5,713 bases of DNA, from contig BNUP01000134.1 of the NCBI GenBank assembly GCA_025997455.1, positions 1 to 5,713 of the forward strand. The letters run 5' to 3'. How positions within the stretch are numbered: the first letter of the stretch is position 1; every line of letters starts with the position of its first letter. Positions 1 through 5,331 of this stretch are shown here, in pieces. The position numbers were made by a program, and so were the translations under genes. The notes beneath the pieces are model-generated. The model saw only the letters and a program-made list of their open reading frames with translations. It searched no databases and was not told where the DNA came from. This DNA is from Fibrobacterales bacterium. GTDB taxonomy: Bacteria; Fibrobacterota; Fibrobacteria; Fibrobacterales; Fibrobacteraceae.

Positions 1-472
1 CTACTATTTATACAGATTATCTCATTTTTTTACAAGTGAGTGGCTATACTTATTGTCCGCCATTGTTTATACAGATTATCTCAATTTTTTTACAAGTGGG
101 CGGCTATACTTATTGTCCGACATTATTTACACAGATTATCTCAATTTTTTTACAAGTGGGCGGCTATACTTATTGTCCGACATTATTTACACAGATTATC
201 TCAATTTCTTTTTAATTGGGCAGATATGCTTATTGTCCGACATTGTTTATACAGATTATCTCAATTTCTTTTTAATAGGGCGGCTATACTTATTGCCACT
301 ACTATTTATACAGATTATCTCATTTTTTTACAAGTGGGCGGCTATACTTATTGTCCGCCATTGCTTATACAGATTATCTCATTTTTTTACAAGTGAGTGG
401 CTATACTTATTGTCCGACATTATTTACACAGATTATCACAACTCCTTTTTAATTGGGCGGCTATACTTATTG
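1..472. repeat. Minisatellite array of eight 59-60 bp tandem units, truncated by the window edge
   Basis: The landmark ACAGATTATC recurs at 12, 71, 131, 191, 251, 310, 369 and 428, giving steps of 59, 60, 60, 60, 60, 59, 59 and 59 or 60 bp units throughout. Each unit ends in a conserved CTATACTTATTG block, followed in most copies by TCCG. Two versions of the middle exist. Copies 1, 2, 3, 6 and 7 have a T-run followed by ACAAGTG. Copies 4, 5 and 8 have CTTTTTAAT, and copy 8 is also diverged at its start (TCACAACTCC). The array begins at or before position 1, so the true copy number is unknown. Several frames are open because 60 is divisible by 3, but the 59-bp steps shift the frame and no single frame is preserved. 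I therefore read it as noncoding. Its function is not evident. Confidence 0.95.
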
Positions 473-512
473 CGACACGGGCGAACTGTGTTTTTATGCA
501 AATTTGAGTAGT

Positions 513-586
513 TCGCCGTCGTCTCAGAAGAACTCCCAGTTCTATGAGATAAAGTTTGGGGGAGTTCTTCTGAGATTACTATATTC
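513..586 (+). repeat. Palindromic repeat element, copy A
   Basis: A 16-bp perfect inverted repeat (TCTCAGAAGAACTCCC at 522-537 against its complement at 560-575) encloses a 22-nt loop. The loop contains TATGAGATAAAGTTT, which is shared with the reverse complement of copy B. A second, competing hairpin is possible on the left: AGAACT 529-534 with AGTTCT 538-543 around CCC. Homology with copy B extends outward on both sides, to TCGCC at 513 and to TACTATATT at about 585. The element ends only a few bases before the GTG start of the TPR gene. No transposase is present, and there is no T-run after the stem, so it is not an obvious terminator. Confidence 0.85.
580..585 (+). promoter_or_regulatory. 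Possible -10 box (TATATT) just upstream of the TPR gene, inside the end of copy A
   Basis: TATATT matches the sigma-70 -10 consensus at five of six positions and ends 7 nt before the GTG codon at 593. Upstream, TTTG lies at 555-558, 21 nt before the box, close to the Bacteroidota -33 element spacing. The 3' half of the -7 box (TTCA instead of TTTG) is poor. If it is active, transcription would begin at or next to the start codon and give a leaderless mRNA. This is an inference from position. The promoter could equally lie upstream of the window. Confidence 0.3.
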
Positions 587-592
587 ACACCC

Positions 593-1927
593 GTGGCAAA
601 TCCTCTCTCACAGTTCCTTTCTCGACTTGCACCTGAAGACAAAAGGTTCATTCGCAGAATAGGTGTTGTTGCACTTGCGTTTTTGGCGGTTAGTGCTGTT
701 GCGTTATATTTTCTCACAAAGGGCATACCAGAACCAGATGTCGCAAATGCGGAAAATGCCCTCCCCGTTATGGATATGCCTTCCATTCCCGACTTTGCCG
801 ATGGTTCACACAAAGTGCTTGATTCGCTCGAAGTAGATAGCACAAATGCAGATACTGCATTCACAACATCTGCCCTCGAAATTACGCAAGGCAACCAGAT
901 TTTAGACGATTTTGACGGACAAGCCCATTTGCAACTTATGCACCAAAAAGCACAGGAATACAACTACAAGGAGGCATACAGGCACGCCGAACGAATAGAG
1001 AGCAGACTTTTGAAAAATGCGGAACTGTCCGCCGAGTGGGGGCACATACTTTTGGAAAACGGAAAAGTTCAAGAATCCGCGTCTGTTTTAAGTCGAATTT
1101 TGAACGACCCAACGATAACAACAGCCGTTAAAGAGGATTATATTTTTGCATTGTTCCGTTCAGGCAATACGCAGGCAGCACTCGATTTTGCAGACGGCGA
1201 ATTAAAAGCCGCCCAAACCGCAGAAATTCTCACCGCAAAGGCTACCATAATCGGCGAACAGCCCGACTCCACAAAACGCACCGCCGCCGACTCAATTTTC
1301 AAATACACACTCAAAAAATTTCCCAAATCTCCAAAAGCGAACTACCAATACGGCAGATATTTAATGCAGAGAGGCGACTTCCAAAACTCAAAAAATTATC
1401 TCGAAAAAGCCGTTCAACTCGCACCCAAAGAACCGCGATACATCGCCCGCTTGGGAATGGCAGAATTTTATCTCAAAAACGATTCCCGCGCCGAAACGCT
1501 CTACAAAAAATCGCTCGCACTCAACCCCTACGACTACAACACTTGGTTCAACTTGGGCGAACTCTACCTGAGCATCGCAAACGAAAGTACCTACATACCC
1601 GCCATTCGCCAAAATACGCACCGTGCCCTGCAGGCATACCTCAAAGCGATAGAAAACGATTCCCTGCACTCGCTTTCACACTACCGAGTGGGCGTTATCT
1701 TAAACGGCAACGGAGAACAACGGGAGGCGATAAAACACCTGCAAATTGCACTCAACGGAACCAAAGACAAAATTCCGCCGCTGCAGCAACTGAGCACTTC
1801 ATATACCGCACTCGGCGACACCGCCAAAAGCGTTCAATATTTGGAAGAAATTTTGGAAATTGATCCCTTCAACAAAATAGCCGCTAATAGGTTAGATGCG
1901 CTCGGCGCACACCGCGTTCGCAATTAA
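593..1927 (+). CDS. Membrane-anchored TPR-repeat protein
   Basis: A 444-residue protein with a short basic cytoplasmic N-terminus (residues 1-22, ending KRFIRR), one predicted transmembrane helix (about 23-41, GVVALAFLAVSAVALYFL) and a long soluble region that should lie in the periplasm. The C-terminal half holds at least five tetratricopeptide repeats, at about 249-281, 282-315, 316-356, 357-392 and 393-427. Typical W/Y-x2-L-G and A-x3-Y/L-x-K-A-L-x-L-x-P signatures are visible, for example LYKKSLALNPYDYNTWFNLGELY. Such proteins usually scaffold envelope complexes, and the specific partner cannot be read here. GTG at 593 is chosen because it is the only usual start between the in-frame stop at 545-547 and the transmembrane helix. 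It has no Shine-Dalgarno sequence nearby. HU follows after 12 nt. Confidence 0.85.
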   Translation: MANPLSQFLSRLAPEDKRFIRRIGVVALAFLAVSAVALYFLTKGIPEPDVANAENALPVMDMPSIPDFADGSHKVLDSLEVDSTNADTAFTTSALEITQGNQILDDFDGQAHLQLMHQKAQEYNYKEAYRHAERIESRLLKNAELSAEWGHILLENGKVQESASVLSRILNDPTITTAVKEDYIFALFRSGNTQAALDFADGELKAAQTAEILTAKATIIGEQPDSTKRTAADSIFKYTLKKFPKSPKANYQYGRYLMQRGDFQNSKNYLEKAVQLAPKEPRYIARLGMAEFYLKNDSRAETLYKKSLALNPYDYNTWFNLGELYLSIANESTYIPAIRQNTHRALQAYLKAIENDSLHSLSHYRVGVILNGNGEQREAIKHLQIALNGTKDKIPPLQQLSTSYTALGDTAKSVQYLEEILEIDPFNKIAANRLDALGAHRVRN

Positions 1928-1939
1928 AGAAAGAGAAAA

Positions 1940-2236
1940 ATGAAAGAACAGGGAAACATAACTAAAAAGGAATTGGTAGATGAAATCGCTGCCAGAACGG
2001 GACTTCCGCAGGTGGAGACAAAAAAAATTTTGGAATGCTTTTTGGATTCAATTGCACGAACTTTAATAGAGGGAAACAACATTGAAATTCGCGGATTCGG
2101 AAGATTTAAGATAAAAAATCGCAACGCCTACAAAGCCCGCAACCCGCGCACCGGCGAACCTATAGAAATAGAGGCTGGCAAAAAACCAATATTTGAACCG
2201 AGCAAAGAATTGAAGAAAATATTAAATGAAAAATAA
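1940..2236 (+). CDS. HU/IHF-family DNA-binding protein
   Basis: The 98-residue length is normal for a family whose members dimerise, bind the DNA minor groove and bend DNA to organise the nucleoid. The N-terminal helical dimerisation region is at residues 7-45 (ITKKELVDEIAARTGLP). It is followed by the turn IEIRGFGRFKI at 48-58 and the DNA-binding arm with the signature ARNPRTGE at 66-73, whose proline at 69 is the usual intercalating residue. The C-terminal IFEPSKELKKIL is also typical. The sequence does not decide between HU and an IHF-like subunit, so no symbol is given. A purine-rich AAAGAAAGAG precedes the ATG as a weak ribosome-binding site. The end overlaps smpB by 11 nt, which suggests translational coupling. 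Confidence 0.96.
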   Translation: MKEQGNITKKELVDEIAARTGLPQVETKKILECFLDSIARTLIEGNNIEIRGFGRFKIKNRNAYKARNPRTGEPIEIEAGKKPIFEPSKELKKILNEK

Positions 2237-2681
2237 TACCGACACTCCCGCAATTCATAACCGAAAGGCTACTCACCAATATCAAATTTTGGAAAGTTTT
2301 GAGGTGGGTGTAATGCTCGCGGGTTCGGAGGTTAAATCGATTCGTGCGGGTCATATAAGTTTGGGAGAATCGTGGGTTGATATTTCCACGAACGGCGAAT
2401 TGTGGCTTGTAGGTGCACACATAAACGAGTATTCACAAGCGAGTCAATTCAATCACATACCCGCCCGCCGCAGAAAACTTTTAGCACACAAACACGAAAT
2501 AGAAAAAATGCAAAAAGCGATAGAATTAAAAGGTTTAACGATTATACCGATAAAACTCTATTTCAAAAAAAGATTCGTAAAAATGGAAATTGCAATTTGC
2601 CGCGGCAAAGACCAGCGCGATAAACGACAAGACCTTATAAAAAAAGATGATATTTTGCGGGTTGCAAGAGAAGGAAAATGA
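2226..2681 (+). CDS. smpB: SsrA-binding protein SmpB
   Basis: SmpB binds tmRNA (SsrA) and delivers it to stalled ribosomes for trans-translation and tagging of incomplete proteins. The 151-residue length is standard. Recognisable family blocks in order are NRKATHQY (12-19), GSEVKSIRAG (33-42), AHINEYSQASQFNH (64-77), RRKLLAHKHEI (81-91), GLTIIPIKLYFK (103-114) and the basic tail GKDQRDKRQDLIKKDD (127-142). The tail is the part that enters the mRNA channel and becomes helical there. The ATG at 2226 lies within the end of the HU gene, and the family N-terminal block starts 11 residues later, so this start fits. The stop overlaps the next ATG in an ATGA arrangement. No tmRNA gene is seen in this window. 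Confidence 0.98.
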   Translation: MKNNTDTPAIHNRKATHQYQILESFEVGVMLAGSEVKSIRAGHISLGESWVDISTNGELWLVGAHINEYSQASQFNHIPARRRKLLAHKHEIEKMQKAIELKGLTIIPIKLYFKKRFVKMEIAICRGKDQRDKRQDLIKKDDILRVAREGK

Positions 2682-4165
2682 AAAAGGTTTTAGTCCTATT
2701 CTTTGTAATTGCGAGTTCCGTCATTGCGAGAACAGAAGGGTCGTTGCAACCTGATAACCTCTATTCCACATTTAATCTCACTCTAAACATAGCCTCTTGG
2801 GGAGCACCTACGGCATCGCAGTTTGCAGCAGATACGATGGAAAACTTCGGCGGAAAAAACGGCAATTGGCGAGCACTCCGCGTTCCGTTAGAAACGGCTC
2901 GGCAATTTGAAACTCTGCCTCCGTTTTTTGCACTTAACTTGGGGGCGGGTTACGGCAATACATTTGTAATAAACGCGGAATTTCCTTTGCGCCGCGATAT
3001 TGAGGCGTGGTATAACGACGGCTACAAAACTACATTTACGCTAAAACCGAGCGAGTTAGATTTGAATGTCCCGACCGATGCTTGGGCACAGTGGAATAAT
3101 CCTGCGGGCTTTGTGAAATTCGGGCGGTTCAAACCTGAACTCTCGCCAACGCCAAATACCATAATGCTAGGCGGTGTGCCTTATCACGATGCAATTTATT
3201 GGAATTTTAACGCGGGTATTGCCAAATACGATTTTTTAATAATATCTCTAAATTCTTGGCTCGACTCAACGGAAATTGCACAGCAGCAAACTACCACAAT
3301 ACCGAATCAGCGAGGCAGAATTTATACAGACCCTACAAAAAATTTACTCATTCACAGAGTGGGTATAAAAAGCGATTGGGGATTTTTATCAATTGCAGAG
3401 CAGAGTTTAATTGGCGGGAAAAATTTGGAATTTCGCGACTTTTCTCCGTTTGCGGCGTGGCACAACAATTTCAGTTACGGCTACTCCAAAATGAGCACCG
3501 TTTTTGAGGCAGGTCTTTCACCGGGCAAGATGAGCGATTTTTATTGGCAATTTGTAATTGAAGATTTGCAAAGTCCTGTGGGTGAAGTTGAGGGTGATAA
3601 GGGTTACACAACTTTTGCGTTTTTGGCTGGCTACAAACAGAAAATTCCGCTCGGTAAATTCGGTAATTTGGGCGACCTTGAAAGTCGTTTGGATATAGTT
3701 CGCACAGACCCGCAATACAACAACAATAAAGTTCCTTTGCAAAAAATGACGAGTCGCAAAATTTACAACAGCAATTACCGCGAACAAGGCAAACCTAACT
3801 TCGCCGATATGTATATAGTTGATTATCCGCTCGGATACCGCCGCGGTCCCGATGCTCTCGATTTGTGGTGGAATTTGAAATATGTTTCTCCGAACAAAAA
3901 AATTTCAGCCGAACTTGAAACTGCATTTTTAAGGCAGGGCGATTGCGAACTATACAGCGACCATCAGGAATGCAGTGAACGAAACCTGCTCGGCGGCGTT
4001 GAGGAAAAAATTTTCCTTATGGACTTTTCGGGGCAATTTATCTTTAACACTTATTTTAGCATTTTCTCTGGTGCGGGATTTCAAATTGCCCAAAACAAAG
4101 ATCACATAGACGGCTACAACAAAACCGATGCTTGGTTCAGAGGCGGATTGAGAGTGAGGTTATGA
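2678..4165 (+). CDS. Predicted outer-membrane beta-barrel protein, function unknown
   Basis: A 495-residue protein with a clear signal peptide: MKK, then hydrophobic VLVLFFVIASSVIA, with likely cleavage after about residue 17 and no lipobox cysteine. The mature part is rich in aromatic residues, glycine and alternating polar/hydrophobic stretches (for example FFALNLGAGYGNTFVINAEF at about 83-102 and FIFNTYFSIFSGAGFQIAQ at about 454-472). It ends in WFRGGLRVRL, which resembles a final barrel strand. Conspicuous blocks are FGRFKPELSPTPN (148-160), IMLGGVPYHDAIYW (162-175) and YPLGYRRGPDALDLWW (383-398). The only two cysteines, 423 and 432, could form a loop disulfide. I do not recognise the family. 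A porin-like channel or a Wzi-type capsule-assembly barrel are possible alternatives. The start overlaps the smpB stop (ATGA) and AGAAGG lies just upstream, so it is probably translationally coupled. Confidence 0.75.
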   Translation: MKKVLVLFFVIASSVIARTEGSLQPDNLYSTFNLTLNIASWGAPTASQFAADTMENFGGKNGNWRALRVPLETARQFETLPPFFALNLGAGYGNTFVINAEFPLRRDIEAWYNDGYKTTFTLKPSELDLNVPTDAWAQWNNPAGFVKFGRFKPELSPTPNTIMLGGVPYHDAIYWNFNAGIAKYDFLIISLNSWLDSTEIAQQQTTTIPNQRGRIYTDPTKNLLIHRVGIKSDWGFLSIAEQSLIGGKNLEFRDFSPFAAWHNNFSYGYSKMSTVFEAGLSPGKMSDFYWQFVIEDLQSPVGEVEGDKGYTTFAFLAGYKQKIPLGKFGNLGDLESRLDIVRTDPQYNNNKVPLQKMTSRKIYNSNYREQGKPNFADMYIVDYPLGYRRGPDALDLWWNLKYVSPNKKISAELETAFLRQGDCELYSDHQECSERNLLGGVEEKIFLMDFSGQFIFNTYFSIFSGAGFQIAQNKDHIDGYNKTDAWFRGGLRVRL

Positions 4166-4172
4166 TTATAAT

Positions 4173-4388
4173 TTACTTATTTTGCTCAAAAGGATGCTCT
4201 TTGTCATACTGAACCGCTTGTCTGCTAAATTCATCCAATGTAATGTTAGCAAAGCGTTTGCGTTGCCATTTTGTATAATCGAAAGGTTCTTTTAAAAGCG
4301 TTGTGATAAACACTTCCGTTTCTAATGCTCCTAAAGTTTTTAGCAAACAGTTGATTGCCTCATCCATAATTACAGTTGTATTACGCAT
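4173..4388 (-). CDS. Small putative antitoxin-like partner of the PIN protein
   Basis: A 71-residue acidic/basic mixed protein with no membrane segment. Its visible signature is an N-terminal helical part (MDEAINCLLKTLGALETEVFITTLLKE, residues 8-34) followed by EPFDYTKWQRKRF (34-46) and a second helical segment (LDEFSRQAVQYDKE, 51-64). From memory, small proteins with an LG-x-E-x-FI ... FDYT-x-W pattern occur next to PIN-domain genes, so an antitoxin role is likely but inferred. It starts inside the last codons of the PIN gene (8-nt overlap). It has a full GGAGG at 4395-4399 with a 6-nt spacer before the ATG, much stronger than the sites of the plus-strand genes. It converges on the beta-barrel gene with a 7-nt gap and no visible terminator. 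Confidence 0.7.
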   Translation of the reverse strand: MRNTTVIMDEAINCLLKTLGALETEVFITTLLKEPFDYTKWQRKRFANITLDEFSRQAVQYDKEHPFEQNK

Positions 4389-4824
4389 TTTTGTCCTCCA
4401 AAAAGTTTAGAAATTCTACAGGGCTACAAATTTTTATCTCCGATGGTTGATACCGCAATAGAATATCATCGGTAGTGATAAAATAATCGCACCTCTCTTC
4501 AATGGCACAAGATACATGCAAAGCATCGTTAGTTTTAATTCTATGCTTCATAATTTCTGCGGCTCTTTTATCAACTGAGGTAGAAAAAGAAGAATCTATG
4601 AAAATAGTTGCGTTTTGAAAGAATAAATCAATCGGATTTCTTTTTGAAATGTATGGATTGGCGTTGTTCTCAAATCTTGAAATGTATGAAACAACCAATT
4701 CTAATTTATTCTCCGTTACAAGTCGTTGGGCATATAATTTTGCTTGTGATTCAAGAGCAATTCGTATTTGTGTTTGATCGTCATACGGACGATTATAGGT
4801 ACAATTGTCAAAATATATACGCAT
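4381..4824 (-). CDS. PIN-domain protein, putative ribonuclease toxin
   Basis: The protein has 147 residues, the usual size for a single PIN domain, a metal-dependent RNase fold common in VapC-type toxins. The expected acidic residues are in place: D6 in IYFDNCTYNRPYDD, E52 in SRFENNANP, D100 in IKTNDALHVSCA, and D119/D120 in CDYFITTDDILL. The active site therefore looks intact. The DNC-YNRP-DD opening and the DALH...C-YF-TTDD end are characteristic of a PIN subfamily frequent in diverse bacteria. AAGGAG at 4830-4835 with a 5-nt spacer supports the ATG at 4824. It is transcribed first, with the small partner overlapping its end. This is the reverse of the classic vapBC order. The region is AT-richer than the plus-strand genes, which is compatible with horizontal gain. 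Confidence 0.88.
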   Translation of the reverse strand: MRIYFDNCTYNRPYDDQTQIRIALESQAKLYAQRLVTENKLELVVSYISRFENNANPYISKRNPIDLFFQNATIFIDSSFSTSVDKRAAEIMKHRIKTNDALHVSCAIEERCDYFITTDDILLRYQPSEIKICSPVEFLNFLEDKNA

Positions 4825-4875
4825 TATTTCTCCTTTTTATGACATAATTCCAAAAGCAATGTTATATACCGTTAG

Positions 4876-4883
4876 CAAATATA
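4876..4883 (-). promoter_or_regulatory. Possible -7 promoter box for the PIN module
   Basis: Read on the minus strand, this is TATATTTG, an exact match to the Bacteroidota TAnnTTTG -7 element, about 50 nt upstream of the PIN start codon. The matching -33 position about 21 nt upstream reads TTTA rather than TTTG and lies in the loop region of palindromic copy B. The box abuts the end of that element. One half of the promoter is therefore good and the other imperfect. Confidence 0.35.
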
Positions 4884-4950
4884 GTAATCTCAGAAGAACT
4901 CCCGTAAACTTTATCTCATAAAACAAGGAGTTCTTCTGAGACGATGGCGA
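4881..4950 (-). repeat. Palindromic repeat element, copy B
   Basis: The same element as copy A but in reverse orientation. The arms are TCTCAGAAGAACTCC at 4888-4902 and its complement at 4927-4941, a 15-bp perfect inverted repeat with a 24-nt loop. Read on the minus strand, the left flank (TCGCCATCG), both arms, the loop core TATGAGATAAAGTTT and the right flank GATTACTATATT line up with copy A. The loop also contains TCATAAAACAAGGAGTT (4916-4932), a 17-bp exact inverted match to copy C at 5073-5089. A short hairpin, TGGCGA 4945-4950 with TCGCCA 4963-4968, adjoins it. It lies upstream of the PIN gene and points toward it. Confidence 0.85.
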
Positions 4951-5030
4951 TACTGCGAGCATTCGCCACAGGATGGCATTATCACCATAAAAACTCGGTT
5001 CACCAATGTCTCTTAGTAGGCTCTGAAATC
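4951..5030. other. Noncoding spacer with no recognised feature
   Basis: This is the stretch between palindromic copy B and the tRNA promoter, part of the roughly 300-base gene-free gap from 4825 to 5128. I find no open reading frame with family resemblance, no RNA gene and no clear promoter or terminator here. The right half of the small TGGCGA/TCGCCA hairpin at 4963-4968 is its only visible structure. Confidence 0.5.
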
Positions 5031-5031
5031 A

Positions 5032-5063
5032 TTTGACATTTTCCCAAAAAATTTCTATATTTG
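5032..5063 (+). promoter_or_regulatory. Strong promoter of the tRNA-Ala transcript
   Basis: Two consensus systems overlap. As sigma-70, TTGACA (5033-5038, perfect) and TATATT (5056-5061, five of six) are separated by exactly 17 nt. As a Bacteroidota-type promoter, TTTG (5032-5035) and TATATTTG (5056-5063, matching TAnnTTTG) are separated by 20 nt. Transcription would start near 5067-5070, about 60 nt before the mature tRNA, so palindromic copy C would lie in the 5' leader that RNase P removes. Confidence 0.8.
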
Positions 5064-5065
5064 CA

Positions 5066-5127
5066 TATAGTAAACTCCTTGTTTTATGAAGTAAGGTTTT
5101 TGGGAGTTCTTCGGCGATTATTGTATT
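5066..5127 (+). repeat. Palindromic repeat element, copy C (degenerate)
   Basis: This copy has the orientation of copy A. AACTCCTTGTTTTATGA (5073-5089) is an exact 17-bp inverted match to copy B. GGGAGTTCTTC (5102-5112) matches the right arm of A, and GATTATTGTATTC resembles the right flank GATTACTATATTC of A. The left arm is shortened: ATATAGTAA runs directly into ACTCC, as if the TCTCAGAAGA present in B had been deleted. The arms therefore pair less well than in A and B. It sits between the promoter and the tRNA gene. Confidence 0.65.
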
Positions 5128-5128
5128 C

Positions 5129-5201
5129 GGGGTTATAGCTCAGTTGGTAGAGCATCACGCTGGCAGCGTGAGGGTCAGGAGTTCGAATCTCCTTAGCTCC
5201 A
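5129..5201 (+). tRNA. trnA: tRNA-Ala, anticodon GGC
   Basis: The full cloverleaf is readable. The acceptor stem is GGGGTTA paired with TAGCTCC, and the D arm is GCTC/GAGC with loop AGTTGGTA. The anticodon stem TCACG/CGTGA encloses loop CTGGCAG, so the anticodon GGC is at 5162-5164. The variable loop is GGGTC, and the T arm is AGGAG/CTCCT around TTCGAAT. The third acceptor pair is G-U, the main identity element for alanyl-tRNA synthetase, and the discriminator base is A, as expected for alanine. The 3' CCA is not encoded (ATTT follows), so it must be added by a nucleotidyltransferase. It reads GCC and GCU alanine codons. No other tRNA is adjacent. Confidence 0.97.
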
Positions 5202-5207
5202 TTTGTT

Positions 5208-5221
5208 CATTGCTTGCAATG
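5208..5221 (+). other. Small hairpin after the tRNA
   Basis: CATTGC and GCAATG form a 6-bp perfect stem around two bases, seven nucleotides after the tRNA end. No T-run follows, so it does not qualify as an intrinsic terminator. It might influence 3' trimming of the tRNA precursor, but that is a guess. Confidence 0.3.
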
Positions 5222-5238
5222 CAGAGGCAGCCATAAAC

Positions 5239-5331
5239 CTTCCACCTTCTCCCTTCTCCCAAACTTGCATCGCCGAGTTCTCCACACCCCACACCCTATA
5301 CCCCATTCCCCAAACTTTCTACCTTCCCCTT
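5239..5331. other. C-rich, G-poor spacer with a minus-strand G-quadruplex motif
   Basis: Only about four G residues occur in roughly 100 bases of the plus strand. At 5287-5311 the C tracts CCCC, CCC, CCCC and CCCC are spaced by 3, 4 and 3 nt, so the minus strand meets the canonical G3+N1-7 four-tract quadruplex pattern. Further C tracts lie at 5251-5253, 5258-5260 and 5326-5329. The segment 5239-5260 is almost pure pyrimidine. It fills the space between the tRNA and the GTG start of the next gene. Confidence 0.7.

Noticed and set aside
1..472. CRISPR array
   Set aside because: The whole 59-60 bp unit is conserved, so there are no unique spacers, and no cas genes are present.
40..511. Long open frames across the tandem array that would encode 20-residue repeats (YTDYLNFF..., LIVRH...LYRLSQFF)
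   Set aside because: The open frames follow from a 60-bp period. The 59-bp steps shift the frame between copies, two different frames are equally open, and no signal or start site supports translation.
522..575. Palindrome copy A as a rho-independent terminator
   Set aside because: The stem is long but no T-run follows on either strand, and it stands immediately upstream of a gene rather than at the end of one.
436..963. 175-residue open frame on the minus strand opposite the TPR gene
   Set aside because: It lies opposite a well-supported coding region, spans the palindromic element and the array edge, and shows no recognisable family pattern.
4911..4919. TTATCTCAT shared between copy B and the minisatellite unit, suggesting common origin
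   Set aside because: Only about nine AT-rich bases are shared and the flanks do not align, so chance is a sufficient explanation.
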